Assembly: GCF_018326265.1 (NCBI RefSeq)
Contig: NZ_AP023360.1
Location: 4,121,001-4,185,000, forward strand
Length of the DNA: 64,000 nucleotides
Reading direction: 5' to 3'
From: Catellatospora sp. IY07-71
GTDB taxonomy: Bacteria > Actinomycetota > Actinomycetes > Mycobacteriales > Micromonosporaceae
Shown here: one piece after another, positions 40,703 through 50,484 of the stretch
Position numbering within the stretch: position 1 is the first letter of the stretch
How the letters are laid out: every line of letters begins with the position of its first letter
Notes under the pieces: model-generated
The model's input: the letters and a program-made list of their open reading frames with translations, nothing else
Databases searched by the model: none
Told to the model about the DNA's origin: nothing
Program-made: the position numbers and the translations under genes

Positions 40703-41158
40703 GTGAGCAGCGAGGGACAGCGCGTCAGTTTCCGGCCCCTGCGTACGCGGCGGGTGTGCATCGGCGCCGCGGTGGCGGTGGTGGTGCTGTTCGCGGTGAT
40801 CGGCACCGCGCTGACCGAGGTCGGCGAGGGCGTGTTCCGCAAGGGCGACCAGTTCGCCATGATCGCGCTCGGGGTGGTGTTCGCGCTGGGCATCATGGCG
40901 GTGGCCCGGCCCCGCGTGGAGGCCGACGCCGCGGGCATCCGGGTCCGCAACATCATCGGTGGGTACGAGCTGCCGTGGGGCGCTGTGCGCAAGATCGCAT
41001 TCGAGCGCAACCAGCCGTGGCTGAGCTTGGAGCTGGAGAACGACGACACCGTGTCGGTGCTCGCCGTGCAGGCAGTGGACCGGGCGCACGCGGTCGCCGC
41101 GGTGCAGTCGCTGCGGTCGCTGCACGCCGCCGCCCGTGCCGCGGAACCGGTGGCCTGA
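40703..41158 (+). CDS. PH-domain-like membrane protein
   Basis: 151 residues. Two membrane helices (about 17-38 and 51-70) are followed by a soluble domain starting RVEADAAGIRVRNIIGGYELPW, the pattern of the small PH-like (DUF2581/YokE-type) domains found next to hisG in actinobacteria. Function unknown. GTG 40703 is chosen; CAGACT (40690-40695) lies exactly 7 nt upstream, so it may be leaderless. Confidence 0.75.
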   Translation: MSSEGQRVSFRPLRTRRVCIGAAVAVVVLFAVIGTALTEVGEGVFRKGDQFAMIALGVVFALGIMAVARPRVEADAAGIRVRNIIGGYELPWGAVRKIAFERNQPWLSLELENDDTVSVLAVQAVDRAHAVAAVQSLRSLHAAARAAEPVA

Positions 41159-41198
41159 GCACATACCCTCCCGCCCTGCCGGGCGCAAGCAGGGGTTG

Positions 41199-41207
41199 TG
41201 GTAATCT
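41199..41207 (+). promoter_or_regulatory. Candidate extended -10 promoter of the infC operon
   Basis: TGGTAATCT reads as TG-N-TAATCT, an extended -10 element. Transcription from about 41214 would create an approximately 270-nt leader before infC. The 328-bp gap 41159-41487 holds this promoter, a GTGCAC/GTGCAC hairpin (41359-41375) and the terminator-like hairpin at 41392-41413; no gene was seen in it. Confidence 0.45.
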
Positions 41208-41391
41208 TTTCGAGTCGACCTTTCCGACACCCGTGAACGCGCCCTGTGTGCGGTCCGGCGGAGTCGGAGGCAAGCGGAGCGCCTGCTCCCACCCGATCGC
41301 CCTGAGCGAGCCGGGTCCGGTCACCTGGTGAAGGACTTTCCCGTCCTCCATTCGGGTCGTGCACTTGGCGTGCACCCAGACCGGTCGAGCG

Positions 41392-41423
41392 GGCCCAGGC
41401 TGTCGCCTGGGCCTTCTGCTTTT
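41392..41423 (+). terminator. Terminator-like hairpin in the infC leader (possible attenuator)
   Basis: GGCCCAGGC (41392-41400) pairs perfectly with GCCTGGGCC (41405-41413) over a 4-nt loop and is followed by TTCTGCTTTT. This is a proper intrinsic terminator shape located 65 nt before the infC start and downstream of the candidate promoter. That places it where an attenuator of the IF3-L35-L20 operon would sit. Confidence 0.65.
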
Positions 41424-41487
41424 GGTCTGACGCCAAGCGCGTCGCCGGCGCCTACCGGTGGCGCGGAACACGATTTGAGGAGGCCAC

Positions 41488-42084
41488 ATCAGCGTCGAGC
41501 CACGCATCAACGATCAGATCCGGGCGCGTGAGGTCCGACTGGTCGGCCCGGAGGGTGAGCAGGTGGGCATCGTCCCGCTGGAGCGCGCCCTGCAGTTGGC
41601 CGCGGATGTCGATCTGGATCTGGTTGAGGTTGCGCCCATGGCACGCCCGCCGGTCTGCAAGCTCATGGACTTCGGCAAGTTCAAGTACGAGAGCGCGCTC
41701 AAGGCCAGGGAAGCCCGGCGTAACCAGCAGCAGACGGTCATCAAGGAGATGAAGCTCCGTCCGAAGATCGACTCGCACGACTACGAGACCAAGAAGGGTC
41801 ACGTCGTGCGGTTCCTCAAGGCCGGAGACAAGGTCAAGGTGACCATCATGTTCCGCGGTCGCGAGCAGAGCCGCCCGGAGCTGGGCTTCCGCCTCCTGCG
41901 CAAGCTGGAGGAGGAGGTCGCCGAGGTCGGATTCGTCGAGTCGTCGGCGAAGCAGGACGGGCGAAACATGATCATGGTGCTTGCGCCGCATCGCAGCACG
42001 AAGGCCGCCGTCGGCCGCAAGGGCGACGAGGGCACCGGTGCGGAGGCCGAAGAGGCCGTGGCCGAGCCCTCGGCACAGGCCTGA
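41488..42084 (+). CDS. infC: Translation initiation factor IF-3, ATC start
   Basis: 198 residues. The conserved N-terminal domain ([36 protein letters not shown]) and C-terminal domain ([36 protein letters not shown]) are both complete. No ATG, GTG or TTG exists between the in-frame stop at 41476-41478 and RINDQIR; the first canonical codon is GTG 41563, which would delete half the N-terminal domain. ATC 41488 follows GAGGAGG by 4 nt. Non-canonical AUU/AUC starts on infC are known to allow IF3 autoregulation. An acidic Ala/Glu tail ends the protein. Confidence 0.92.
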   Translation: MSVEPRINDQIRAREVRLVGPEGEQVGIVPLERALQLAADVDLDLVEVAPMARPPVCKLMDFGKFKYESALKAREARRNQQQTVIKEMKLRPKIDSHDYETKKGHVVRFLKAGDKVKVTIMFRGREQSRPELGFRLLRKLEEEVAEVGFVESSAKQDGRNMIMVLAPHRSTKAAVGRKGDEGTGAEAEEAVAEPSAQA

Positions 42085-42154
42085 CGACGCTCGATTTGGG
42101 CACCTGCCGCACGGCCCCCGCCGTGCGGCGAGATTCTGTAGGGGAGAACTTCCG

Positions 42155-42349
42155 ATGCCGAAGATGAAGAACCACAGCGGCATGGCCAAGCGGGTCAAGG
42201 TGACCGGCTCCGGCAAGATCGTTAAGGAGCAGGCGGGCAAGCGCCACCTGCTGGAGGTCAAGTCCTCCCGGCGCACCCGCCGGCTGACGGGCACCGTCGA
42301 GGTGGCCAAGGCCGACGTGAAGCGCATCAAGAAGATGCTCGGCCGCTGA
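42155..42349 (+). CDS. rpmI: 50S ribosomal protein L35
   Basis: 64 residues. [20 protein letters not shown] and [15 protein letters not shown] are the L35 signature, with a basic C-terminus (RIKKMLGR). ATG 42155 follows a GGGGAG site. Second gene of infC-rpmI-rplT. Confidence 0.96.
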   Translation: MPKMKNHSGMAKRVKVTGSGKIVKEQAGKRHLLEVKSSRRTRRLTGTVEVAKADVKRIKKMLGR

Positions 42350-42389
42350 CGCGCGCCTTTTAGACGGAAACCTTTAAGGAGAAGCTGAT

Positions 42390-42761
42390 ATGGCACGCGT
42401 CAAGCGGGCGGTCAACGCCCAGAAGAAGCGCCGTACCCTGCTCGAGGCCGCCAGCGGTTACCGCGGCCAGCGCTCCCGCCTGTACCGCAAGGCGAAGGAG
42501 CAGATCCTCCACTCGATGCAGTACGCCTACCGCGACCGCAAGGACCGCAAGGGCGACTTCCGGCAGCTGTGGATCACCCGCATCAACGCGGGCGCTCGTG
42601 CCAACGGCATGACGTACAACCGCCTCATCCAGGGCCTCAAGCTCGCGGGTGTCGAGGTCGACCGCAAGATCCTCGCCGACCTGGCCGTGAACGACGAGGC
42701 GGCGTTCGCCGGCATCGTCGCGGTGGCCAAGAAGGCCGTCGCCGAGGCTCAGGCCGCCTGA
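42390..42761 (+). CDS. rplT: 50S ribosomal protein L20
   Basis: 123 residues. [20 protein letters not shown], the [16 protein letters not shown] segment, and [20 protein letters not shown] define L20, an early 23S-assembly protein that also represses its operon in some bacteria. ATG 42390 with AAGGAG upstream. A strong hairpin (42788-42830) lies just downstream but within the next gene. Confidence 0.97.
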   Translation: MARVKRAVNAQKKRRTLLEAASGYRGQRSRLYRKAKEQILHSMQYAYRDRKDRKGDFRQLWITRINAGARANGMTYNRLIQGLKLAGVEVDRKILADLAVNDEAAFAGIVAVAKKAVAEAQAA

Positions 42762-42769
42762 GCCCGTCG

Positions 42770-43594
42770 GTGACGCAGCACTTCCAGCGACCCGGGGACC
42801 CGCTGTTCACGCAGCGGACTCCCCGGGTCGTTGCCGCATCGAAGCTCCACCGCCGCCGCGACCGCGAGAAGGCCGGGCGCTTCCTCGCCGAGGGCCCGCA
42901 GGCCGTCCGGGAGGCGCTGGCCGTCGGCGCGGTACGCGACATCTTCGTGACCGAGGACGGCCGCCGCCGCCACCGCGACCTGCTGCACGGGGCGAGCAGC
43001 GCGCACTTCTCCGTCGTCACCGACGAGGCGATGGCCGCGCTCGCCGACACGGTCACCCCGCAGGGCGTCATCGCCGTCTGCGACCTGCGCGACGTCCCGC
43101 TGGAGGCGGCGCTGGCCCGCAGGCCGAAGCTGGTCGCCGTCGCCGTCGAGATCCGCGACCCGGGCAACGCCGGCACGATCCTGCGCACCGCCGACGCCGC
43201 GGGCGCGACCGCGGTGGTGTTCGCCGGGGACGCCGTGGATCCGTACAACTCCAAGTGCGTACGCGCCTCCGCGGGCAGCCTGTTCCACCTCGACGTGGTG
43301 CGCGCCCCCGACGCGCCCGCCGCGCTGGCCGCGCTGCGCGGGGCGGGCCTGCGCACCCTGGCCACCTCCGGCTACGGCGCGACCGACCTCGACGACCTGC
43401 TCGACGACGGCTCCCTCGCGCAGCCGACCGCCTGGCTGTTCGGCTCGGAGGCGCACGGCCTGCCCGACGACCTGCGCGACGCGGCCGACGCCGCGGTCCG
43501 CGTGCCCATCCACGGCCGCGCCGAGTCGCTCAACCTCGCCGCCGCCGCGGCCGTCTGCCTCTACGCCTCCGCCCGCGCGCAGCGCCCCCGATAA
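42770..43594 (+). CDS. TrmH/SpoU-family rRNA 2'-O-methyltransferase
   Basis: 274 residues. An N-terminal L30e-like substrate-binding domain (KLHRRRDREKAGRFLAEGPQ) and a C-terminal SPOUT knot with motif 1 VEIRDPGNAGTILRTADAAG, motif 2 AWLFGSEAHGLP and motif 3 VPIHGRAESLNLAAAAAV. It resembles RlmB and the thiostrepton-resistance enzymes; the exact rRNA target cannot be read. GTG 42770 is taken as start. It lies between rplT and pheS as in other actinobacteria. Confidence 0.9.
   Translation: MTQHFQRPGDPLFTQRTPRVVAASKLHRRRDREKAGRFLAEGPQAVREALAVGAVRDIFVTEDGRRRHRDLLHGASSAHFSVVTDEAMAALADTVTPQGVIAVCDLRDVPLEAALARRPKLVAVAVEIRDPGNAGTILRTADAAGATAVVFAGDAVDPYNSKCVRASAGSLFHLDVVRAPDAPAALAALRGAGLRTLATSGYGATDLDDLLDDGSLAQPTAWLFGSEAHGLPDDLRDAADAAVRVPIHGRAESLNLAAAAAVCLYASARAQRPR
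42788..42830 (+). terminator. Strong hairpin overlapping the 5' end of the methyltransferase gene
   Basis: CGACCCGGGGACCCGCTG (42788-42805) pairs with CAGCGGACTCCCCGGGTCG (42812-42830) with one small bulge, followed by TTG. It is placed like a terminator for infC-rpmI-rplT, 26 bp after the rplT stop, but lies inside codons 7-20 of the next gene. Confidence 0.6.
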
Positions 43595-43662
43595 CCGGGC
43601 CGCGAGCGCTGAGCGCCGCGCGGTATGCTCGCGGCGAGAACCCGTCCGAGAGGGAGCGAACG

Positions 43663-44914
<1,252 letters not shown>

Positions 44915-44916
44915 CC

Positions 44917-47397
44917 ATGAAGGTCGGACTGTCCTGGCTGCGGGAGCACGTCGCGCTGCCCGCTGACCTCACCGAGGCCGATCTGGACCTCGCCCTGAAC
45001 AACCTCGGCATCGAGGTCGAGGAGATCGCCGACCAGCGCCACTCGGTGCAGGGCTCGCTCGTCGTCGGCCGGGTGCTGACGATCGAGGAGCTGACCGAGT
45101 TCAAGAAGCCGATCCGGTTCTGCACCGTGGACGTCGGCCAGGCCAACGGCACCGGCGCGCCGCAGGAGATCATCTGCGGCGCCCGGAACTTCGCCGAAGG
45201 CGACCGCGTCGTGGTGATCCTGCCCGGCGGCGTGCTGCCCGGCGGCTTCGCCATCGGCGCGCGCAAGACCTACGGCCGCAACTCGCACGGCATGATCTGC
45301 TCCGCGGCGGAGCTGGGCCTGTCCGGCGACCACGACGGCATCATCATCCTGCCCGAGTCGGTCACCGCGCAGCCGGGCGACGACGCGCGCCCGGTGGTCG
45401 GCCTGGACGACATCGAGGTGCACGTCACGGTCACGCCCGACCGGGGATACCAGATGTCGGTGCGCGGCCTGGCGCGCGAGCTGGGCCACGCGTTCGGCGC
45501 GCGGTTCACCGACCCCGGCCTGGCGCCCGCGCCGGCCGGCACGGCGGCCCCCGCGTGGCCGGTGACCATTCAGGACACGCAGGGCTGCGACCGCTTCGCG
45601 GCCCGGCTGGTACGCGGCATCGACCCGGCCGCGCCCACCCCGGACTGGATGGCCCGCCGCCTGCTCACCGCCGGTGTCCGCACGCTCGGCCTCGCCATCG
45701 ACATCACCAACTACGTGATGCTCGAGCTGGGCCAGCCGATGCACGCCTTCGACGCCGACCGGATCACCGGCGGGCTCGTGGTGCGCCGCGCGACCGAGGG
45801 CGAGAAGCTGACCACCCTGGACGGCCAGGCCCGCGTGCTGTCCGCCGAGGACATGGTGATCTGCGACGACACCGGTCCCGTCTCGCTGGCCGCCGTCATG
45901 GGCGGGCAGACCTCGGAGGTCGTCGACGGCACGGTCAACGTGCTGTTCGAGGCCGCGCACTGGGACCCGACCATGGTCGGGCGCACCGCGCGGCGGCACA
46001 AGCTGTTCAGCGAGGCCGCCAAGCGCTGGGAGCGCGGCGTGGACCGCGAGCTGTGCCTGGTCGCCATCGACCGGGCCGTCAAGCTCCTGGTCGAGTATGG
46101 CGGCGGCACCCCGGGCGAGGAGATCCTCGACCTGAACCACCCCGGCGAGCCCACGATGATCAGCATGGCGGCCGACAAGCCCAGCCGGCTGATCGGCGTG
46201 GACTACTCCGTCGACCGTATCGGCGACCTGCTCACCGAGGTCGGCTGCGACACGGCCGTGTACGACGACCGCGTCGACGTGATCACGCCGAGCTGGCGGC
46301 CCGACCTGCGCGAGCCCGCCGACCTGGTGGAGGAGGTGGTCCGGCTGGACGGCTTCGAGAAGGTGCCCAGCGTGCTGCCGATCGCGCCGCCCGGCAACGG
46401 CCTCACCCCGTCCCAGCGCCGCAAGCGCTCGGTCGGCCGCACCCTGGCCGAGCAGGGCTACGTCGAGGTGCTGTCGTACCCGTTCGTCGCCGCGAGCGCG
46501 CTGTCCACGCTGGGGCTGCCCACCGACGCGGTGCGGCTGGCCAACCCGCTGTCGGACGAGGAGCCGTTCATGCGGACCAGCCTGCTGCCCCCGCTGCTGG
46601 CCGCGCTCAAGCGCAACGTCGGCCGCGGCCAGCGCGACGCCGCGCTGTTCGAGCAGGGCCTGGTCTTCCTGCCCGACCCGGCGGCCGGCGTGCCGCCGGT
46701 GCTGGGTGTCGCGGGCCGTCCCGACCCGGCGCTGTGGGAGAAGGCCAACGCCTCCGTGCCCGCGCAGCCGTGGCACGTGGCCGTGGTGCTGACCGGCGAG
46801 TACGAGCGCTCCGGCTGGTGGGGCGCGGGCCGCGCCGCCATGTGGTCCGACGCGGTGCAGGCCGCGCGCGACGTGCTGGCCGCCTCGGCGGTCCCGGCCG
46901 CGTCGGTCGGCGTCAGCGCGGCCGAGCAGGCGCCGTGGCACCCGGGCCGGTGCGCGGCGATCACCGTGGACGGCGTCGTCGTCGGCCACGCGGGCGAGCT
47001 GCACCCGGCCGTCTGCACCGCGCTGGACCTGCCCAAGCGCACCTGCGCGATGGAGCTGAACCTGGACGCGGTGCCGCTGCCGGGGCCGACCCCGCCGCCG
47101 GTGTTCTCGACGTACCCGCCCGCGCTCATCGACGTCGCCCTCGTGCTGTCCGCCGACGTGCCCGCCGGGCAGGTCGAGGCGGCGCTGACCGAGGGCGCCG
47201 GCCCGCTGCTGGAGTCGGTGCGGCTGTTCGACGTGTACGCGTCCGAGCAGCTCGGGGCGGGGCAGCGCTCGCTGGCGTACAAGCTGACCTTCCGCGCGCC
47301 CGACCGGACCCTGACCGTCGAGGAGGCGGTCGCGGCCCGGGACGCGGCGGTGGCGGTCACGGCGCAGCGCTTCGGCGCGATCCTGCGCGGCGCCTGA
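44917..47397 (+). CDS. pheT: Phenylalanyl-tRNA synthetase beta subunit
   Basis: 826 residues, normal length. Domain order: N-terminal tRNA-binding EMAP-like domain (about 40-160, with ICGARNFAEGD), B3/B4 editing domain (about 215-395), B5 domain (about 400-475), catalytic-like core (ESFMRTSLLPPLL-type segment near 545) and C-terminal anticodon-binding FDX-ACB domain (about 730-826). The B3/B4 domain hydrolyses Tyr-tRNA(Phe). Its stop overlaps folP2 by one nucleotide. Confidence 0.96.
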   Translation: MKVGLSWLREHVALPADLTEADLDLALNNLGIEVEEIADQRHSVQGSLVVGRVLTIEELTEFKKPIRFCTVDVGQANGTGAPQEIICGARNFAEGDRVVVILPGGVLPGGFAIGARKTYGRNSHGMICSAAELGLSGDHDGIIILPESVTAQPGDDARPVVGLDDIEVHVTVTPDRGYQMSVRGLARELGHAFGARFTDPGLAPAPAGTAAPAWPVTIQDTQGCDRFAARLVRGIDPAAPTPDWMARRLLTAGVRTLGLAIDITNYVMLELGQPMHAFDADRITGGLVVRRATEGEKLTTLDGQARVLSAEDMVICDDTGPVSLAAVMGGQTSEVVDGTVNVLFEAAHWDPTMVGRTARRHKLFSEAAKRWERGVDRELCLVAIDRAVKLLVEYGGGTPGEEILDLNHPGEPTMISMAADKPSRLIGVDYSVDRIGDLLTEVGCDTAVYDDRVDVITPSWRPDLREPADLVEEVVRLDGFEKVPSVLPIAPPGNGLTPSQRRKRSVGRTLAEQGYVEVLSYPFVAASALSTLGLPTDAVRLANPLSDEEPFMRTSLLPPLLAALKRNVGRGQRDAALFEQGLVFLPDPAAGVPPVLGVAGRPDPALWEKANASVPAQPWHVAVVLTGEYERSGWWGAGRAAMWSDAVQAARDVLAASAVPAASVGVSAAEQAPWHPGRCAAITVDGVVVGHAGELHPAVCTALDLPKRTCAMELNLDAVPLPGPTPPPVFSTYPPALIDVALVLSADVPAGQVEAALTEGAGPLLESVRLFDVYASEQLGAGQRSLAYKLTFRAPDRTLTVEEAVAARDAAVAVTAQRFGAILRGA

Positions 47398-48287
47398 TGT
47401 TCATCCCCGACCTGATCGCCCCCAAGCGGGTCATCGCCGGACGCGAGTTCGACTTCGACCGCCAGGTCGCGGTCATGGCGGTGGTGAACCGGACCCCCGA
47501 CTCGTTCTACGACAAGGGGGCCACCTACGCGCTCGACGCGGCGGTCGCGGCAGTCGATGCCGCGGCCGCCGCCGGCGCGGACTGGATCGACATCGGCGGG
47601 GTGAAGTTCTCGCCCGACGGCGGCGAGGTGCACAGCGACGTCGAGCTGGAGCGGGTGCTGCCGGTGGTGGAGGCCACCGTCGCGCGGCACCCGCACCTGG
47701 TCGTCAGCGTCGACACGTTCCGCGCCGACGTGGCCGAGGCCTGCCTCGCCGCGGGCGCGCACGTCGTCAACGACACCACCGGCCTGCACGATCCGGCGCT
47801 CGCCGACCTGGTCGCGGCCCACCCGCACACCCAGCTGATCGTCACGCACAGCCTGGCCCGGCCGCGCACCCACTACCCGAAGCCGCAGTACGCCGACGTG
47901 GCGGGCGAGATCGCCGCGTTCCTGCGGTCGCGGGTCGAGGTCGCGCTCTCCCGGGGCGTACGCCCCGAGCAGATCGTCATCGACCCGGGCCACGACCTGA
48001 ACAAGAACACGTTCCACACGCTGGAGCTGACCCGGCGCCTGCCCGAGATCGCCGCCGTGGGCTATCCGATGCTCGCCGCCGTGTCCAACAAGGACTTCGT
48101 CGGCGAGACGCTCGACCGGCCCCAGGGCGAGCGCCTGTCCGGCAGCCTCGCCGCAGCCGTCACCAGCGTGCTGCTCGGCGCCCGGATCGTACGCATGCAC
48201 AACGTGCGTGAATCCGTGGACGCCGTGCACATGACCGAGGCGATCCTGGGCTGGCGCCAGCCCGCCTACACCGTGCACAATATGTGA
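47397..48287 (+). CDS. Dihydropteroate synthase paralogue, FolP2 type
   Basis: 296 residues with the DHPS barrel, but signatures follow the mycobacterial FolP2 pattern rather than FolP1: MAVVNRTPDSFYDKGATY, IDIGGVKFSPDG (instead of IGGESTRPG), IDPGHDLNKNTFH and AAVSNKDFVGETLD. The late IVRMHNV keeps the Arg and His of RxH. FolP2 of mycobacteria lacks DHPS activity, so this is probably not the folate enzyme. It overlaps pheT by one nucleotide and nearly abuts a RibD-like reductase gene, suggesting a shared pterin-like substrate. Confidence 0.88.
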   Translation: MFIPDLIAPKRVIAGREFDFDRQVAVMAVVNRTPDSFYDKGATYALDAAVAAVDAAAAAGADWIDIGGVKFSPDGGEVHSDVELERVLPVVEATVARHPHLVVSVDTFRADVAEACLAAGAHVVNDTTGLHDPALADLVAAHPHTQLIVTHSLARPRTHYPKPQYADVAGEIAAFLRSRVEVALSRGVRPEQIVIDPGHDLNKNTFHTLELTRRLPEIAAVGYPMLAAVSNKDFVGETLDRPQGERLSGSLAAAVTSVLLGARIVRMHNVRESVDAVHMTEAILGWRQPAYTVHNM

Positions 48288-48295
48288 GGTCGCGT

Positions 48296-49015
48296 ATGCG
48301 CAGGCTGTGGCCGGAACCGTCCGCCGAGCTGGACAGCGGGGAGCTGCTGTCGGCGTACCCGCGTGCGGACCGGCCGCTGCTGCGCGCCAACATGATCACC
48401 TCACTGGACGGGGCGGCCACCCTCGAAGGCCGCTCCGGCGCGCTCGGCAGCCCCGCCGACCAGGACCTGATGAAACGCCTGCGCATGCAGGCCGACGTGG
48501 TCGTGGTCGGCGCGGGCACGATCCGCGTCGAGGGTTACGGCGCGACCCTGCTCGACGCCGAGGCCCAGGCGTGGCGGACGGCCCACGGCCTCACCCCGCA
48601 CCCGCGCTTCGCCGCGGTGACCCGCTCCGGCGACGTCCCTGCCAAGTTCTTCACCGACCCGCCGACGCCGCCGATCGTGATCACGTACGCGTCCGCGCCC
48701 CACGACTACCCCGCCGACACCGAGGTGATCGACTGCGGCGACTCGTCGGTCGACCCCGCCGTGATGGTCGCCGAACTCGCCGCCCGCGGCCTGACCCAGA
48801 TCCTCTGCGAGGGCGGCCCGCACCTGCTCGGCGGCCTGGTCGCCGCCGACCTGGTCGACGAACTCTGCCTCACCCTCAGCCCCACCCTGGCCGGCCCCGG
48901 CTCCGTCCGCATCGTCGCCGGCCCCCCATCGGCCCCCCGCCGCCTGACCCCCACCCACGTCCTCACCGACGGCACCCACCTCTACCTCCGCCACACCCGC
49001 CCCACCACCCCCTGA
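48296..49015 (+). CDS. RibD C-terminal domain-type NADPH reductase
   Basis: 239 residues, the reductase half of RibD without the deaminase. RANMITSLDGAATLEGRSG, ADVVVVGAGTIRVEGYGA, ILCEGGPHLLGGLVAADLVD and LCLTLSPTLAG fit the fold. Homologues in mycobacteria (Rv2671) can reduce dihydrofolate. A complete ribD is at 33809, so this is unlikely to be the riboflavin enzyme. ATG 48296 has GAGG 6 nt upstream; GTG 48284 overlapping the folP2-like stop is an alternative. Confidence 0.85.
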   Translation: MRRLWPEPSAELDSGELLSAYPRADRPLLRANMITSLDGAATLEGRSGALGSPADQDLMKRLRMQADVVVVGAGTIRVEGYGATLLDAEAQAWRTAHGLTPHPRFAAVTRSGDVPAKFFTDPPTPPIVITYASAPHDYPADTEVIDCGDSSVDPAVMVAELAARGLTQILCEGGPHLLGGLVAADLVDELCLTLSPTLAGPGSVRIVAGPPSAPRRLTPTHVLTDGTHLYLRHTRPTTP

Positions 49016-49077
49016 CCCCGCCCACCCCGCCCCGCCCCACCCCGCCCCGCCCCACCCCGCCCCGCCCCACCCCGCCC
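49016..49077. repeat. C-rich 15-bp tandem repeat (G-quadruplex potential on minus strand)
   Basis: About four copies of CCCCACCCCGCCCCG follow directly after the RibD-like stop. The complementary strand, which is the 3' region of the convergent MFS gene transcript, carries more than ten runs of four guanines. It resembles a simple-sequence expansion. Confidence 0.85.
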
Positions 49078-49099
49078 GAGGCCGCCTCCGGCGGCCAAG

Positions 49100-49173
49100 G
49101 TCATCGGACTTGCCCGGCACACGGGCGTATCTTGAGGCCGCATTCGCCCAAGTGCCTGGCAAGTCGGACGATC
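49100..49173. repeat. 74-bp palindromic element, family B copy 2
   Basis: It begins TCATCGGACTTGCCCGGCAC (from 49101) and ends GGCAAGTCGGACGATC at 49173. Arms and length match 28615-28689, while the loop differs. It lies between the convergent RibD-like and MFS genes. Confidence 0.85.
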
Positions 49174-49215
49174 AAGGCCGCGCGGGCGAAGGGCTCGGGC
49201 GGGGCTGGGGCGGGC

Positions 49216-50484
49216 TCAGGCGGTCGCGGAGGCGGGTTCGCGGGAGGGGGCGGTGGGGGAGGCGACGGGGGTGTCGGCGCGGAGGGTGCGCACGCCGCGG
49301 TTGGCGAGCATGCCGAGCACCGCCAGCACCATCACCCCCGCCGCGCACCGCAGCGCGTTCTGCGTGCCGATCCACTCCGCCAGCGGCCCGGCCGCCACCT
49401 GCCCGACCGGGATCGCCAGGAACGACCCCAGCATGTCGTACGAGTACACCCGCGCCAGCCGATCCGCGGGCACGTGCCGCTGCAGCGACGAGTCCCACGC
49501 GATCGCGAACTGTTCGATCGCGACCCCGCACAGGAACCCGCTCACCAGCAGCACCGGCAGCGTCGGATGCTCGGCCAGCGCCACGATCGGCAGCGCGAAC
49601 CCGAACATGCACACGCACCCCACCAGCAGCGGCCGCCGCAGCCGCAGCCGCAGCGCCAGCAGCGCCCCCGCGACCATGCCCGCCGTCTGCACCGCGAGCA
49701 CCGTGCCCCACCCCGACCGCCCGACGGTGTCGTTGGCGACCGTGGGGCCGAGCACGCTCATCCCACCCTGGTGGGCCGCGTTGAGGAAGGTGAACGCGAG
49801 CACGACGGACCACACCCAGCTCCGGGACGCGAACTCGGTCCACCCGACGCGCAGCTCGTGCAGGGTGCCCGCGCGCGGTGCGGTGCGGTCGCGCACGTCT
49901 GCCACGCGTACCCGGGCGAACGCCAGCGCCCCGACCGCGAAGGTGGCGGCGTCGGCGGCCAGGCCCCAGCCGGGCCCGACGGTGGCGACGAGCGCCCCGC
50001 CCAGCGCCGCGCCCGCGATCATGGCGGCGTTCGAGCCGAGCCGGGTGAGCGCGTTGGCCGGCTGGATGAGGTCGGCGGGCACGGTCTGGGGCAGCATGGC
50101 CGCGGCGGCGGGCAGCGACAGCGCCGAGACGATGCCGTTGACCACGCCGAGCGCCATCAGCAGGGGAATGGTCGCGGTGCCGGTGAGCACCAGCACGGCG
50201 ACGGCGCCCTGGGTGAGCGCCGCGAGCACGCCGGACCCGACCATGACCAGGTGCCGGGGCAGCCGGTCGGCGAGCACGCCGCCGAACAGCACGAACAGCA
50301 CGTTGGCCAGGGACCGCGCGCCGACGACGAGGCCGAGGTCGACGGCGGAGTCGGTGAGGTCGAGCACGGCGAAGGCGAGCGCGATGGGCGCCACGGCGTT
50401 GCCGAGCATGCCGACGATCCGGCCGGTGAGCAGGTATCGGAACGCGGCGTGGCGCAGCGGCGTGAGGGCGTCGCGGAAGCTCAC
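49216..50484 (-). CDS. MFS transporter (MFS_3/enterobactin exporter-like)
   Basis: 422 residues with about 12 membrane helices. FRDALTPLRHAAFRYLLTGR at the N-terminus and VLFVLFGGVLADRLPRHLVM in the loop between helices 2 and 3 match the MFS_3 drug/siderophore exporter group. GTG 50484 overlaps the stop of the ArsR gene (GTGA), so the two are co-translated and the regulator probably controls the exporter. Substrate unknown. Confidence 0.9.
   Translation of the reverse strand: MSFRDALTPLRHAAFRYLLTGRIVGMLGNAVAPIALAFAVLDLTDSAVDLGLVVGARSLANVLFVLFGGVLADRLPRHLVMVGSGVLAALTQGAVAVLVLTGTATIPLLMALGVVNGIVSALSLPAAAAMLPQTVPADLIQPANALTRLGSNAAMIAGAALGGALVATVGPGWGLAADAATFAVGALAFARVRVADVRDRTAPRAGTLHELRVGWTEFASRSWVWSVVLAFTFLNAAHQGGMSVLGPTVANDTVGRSGWGTVLAVQTAGMVAGALLALRLRLRRPLLVGCVCMFGFALPIVALAEHPTLPVLLVSGFLCGVAIEQFAIAWDSSLQRHVPADRLARVYSYDMLGSFLAIPVGQVAAGPLAEWIGTQNALRCAAGVMVLAVLGMLANRGVRTLRADTPVASPTAPSREPASATA

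Noticed and set aside
41563..42084. infC starting at GTG 41563
   Set aside because: It would remove the conserved [15 protein letters not shown] segment that is clearly encoded just upstream in the same frame.
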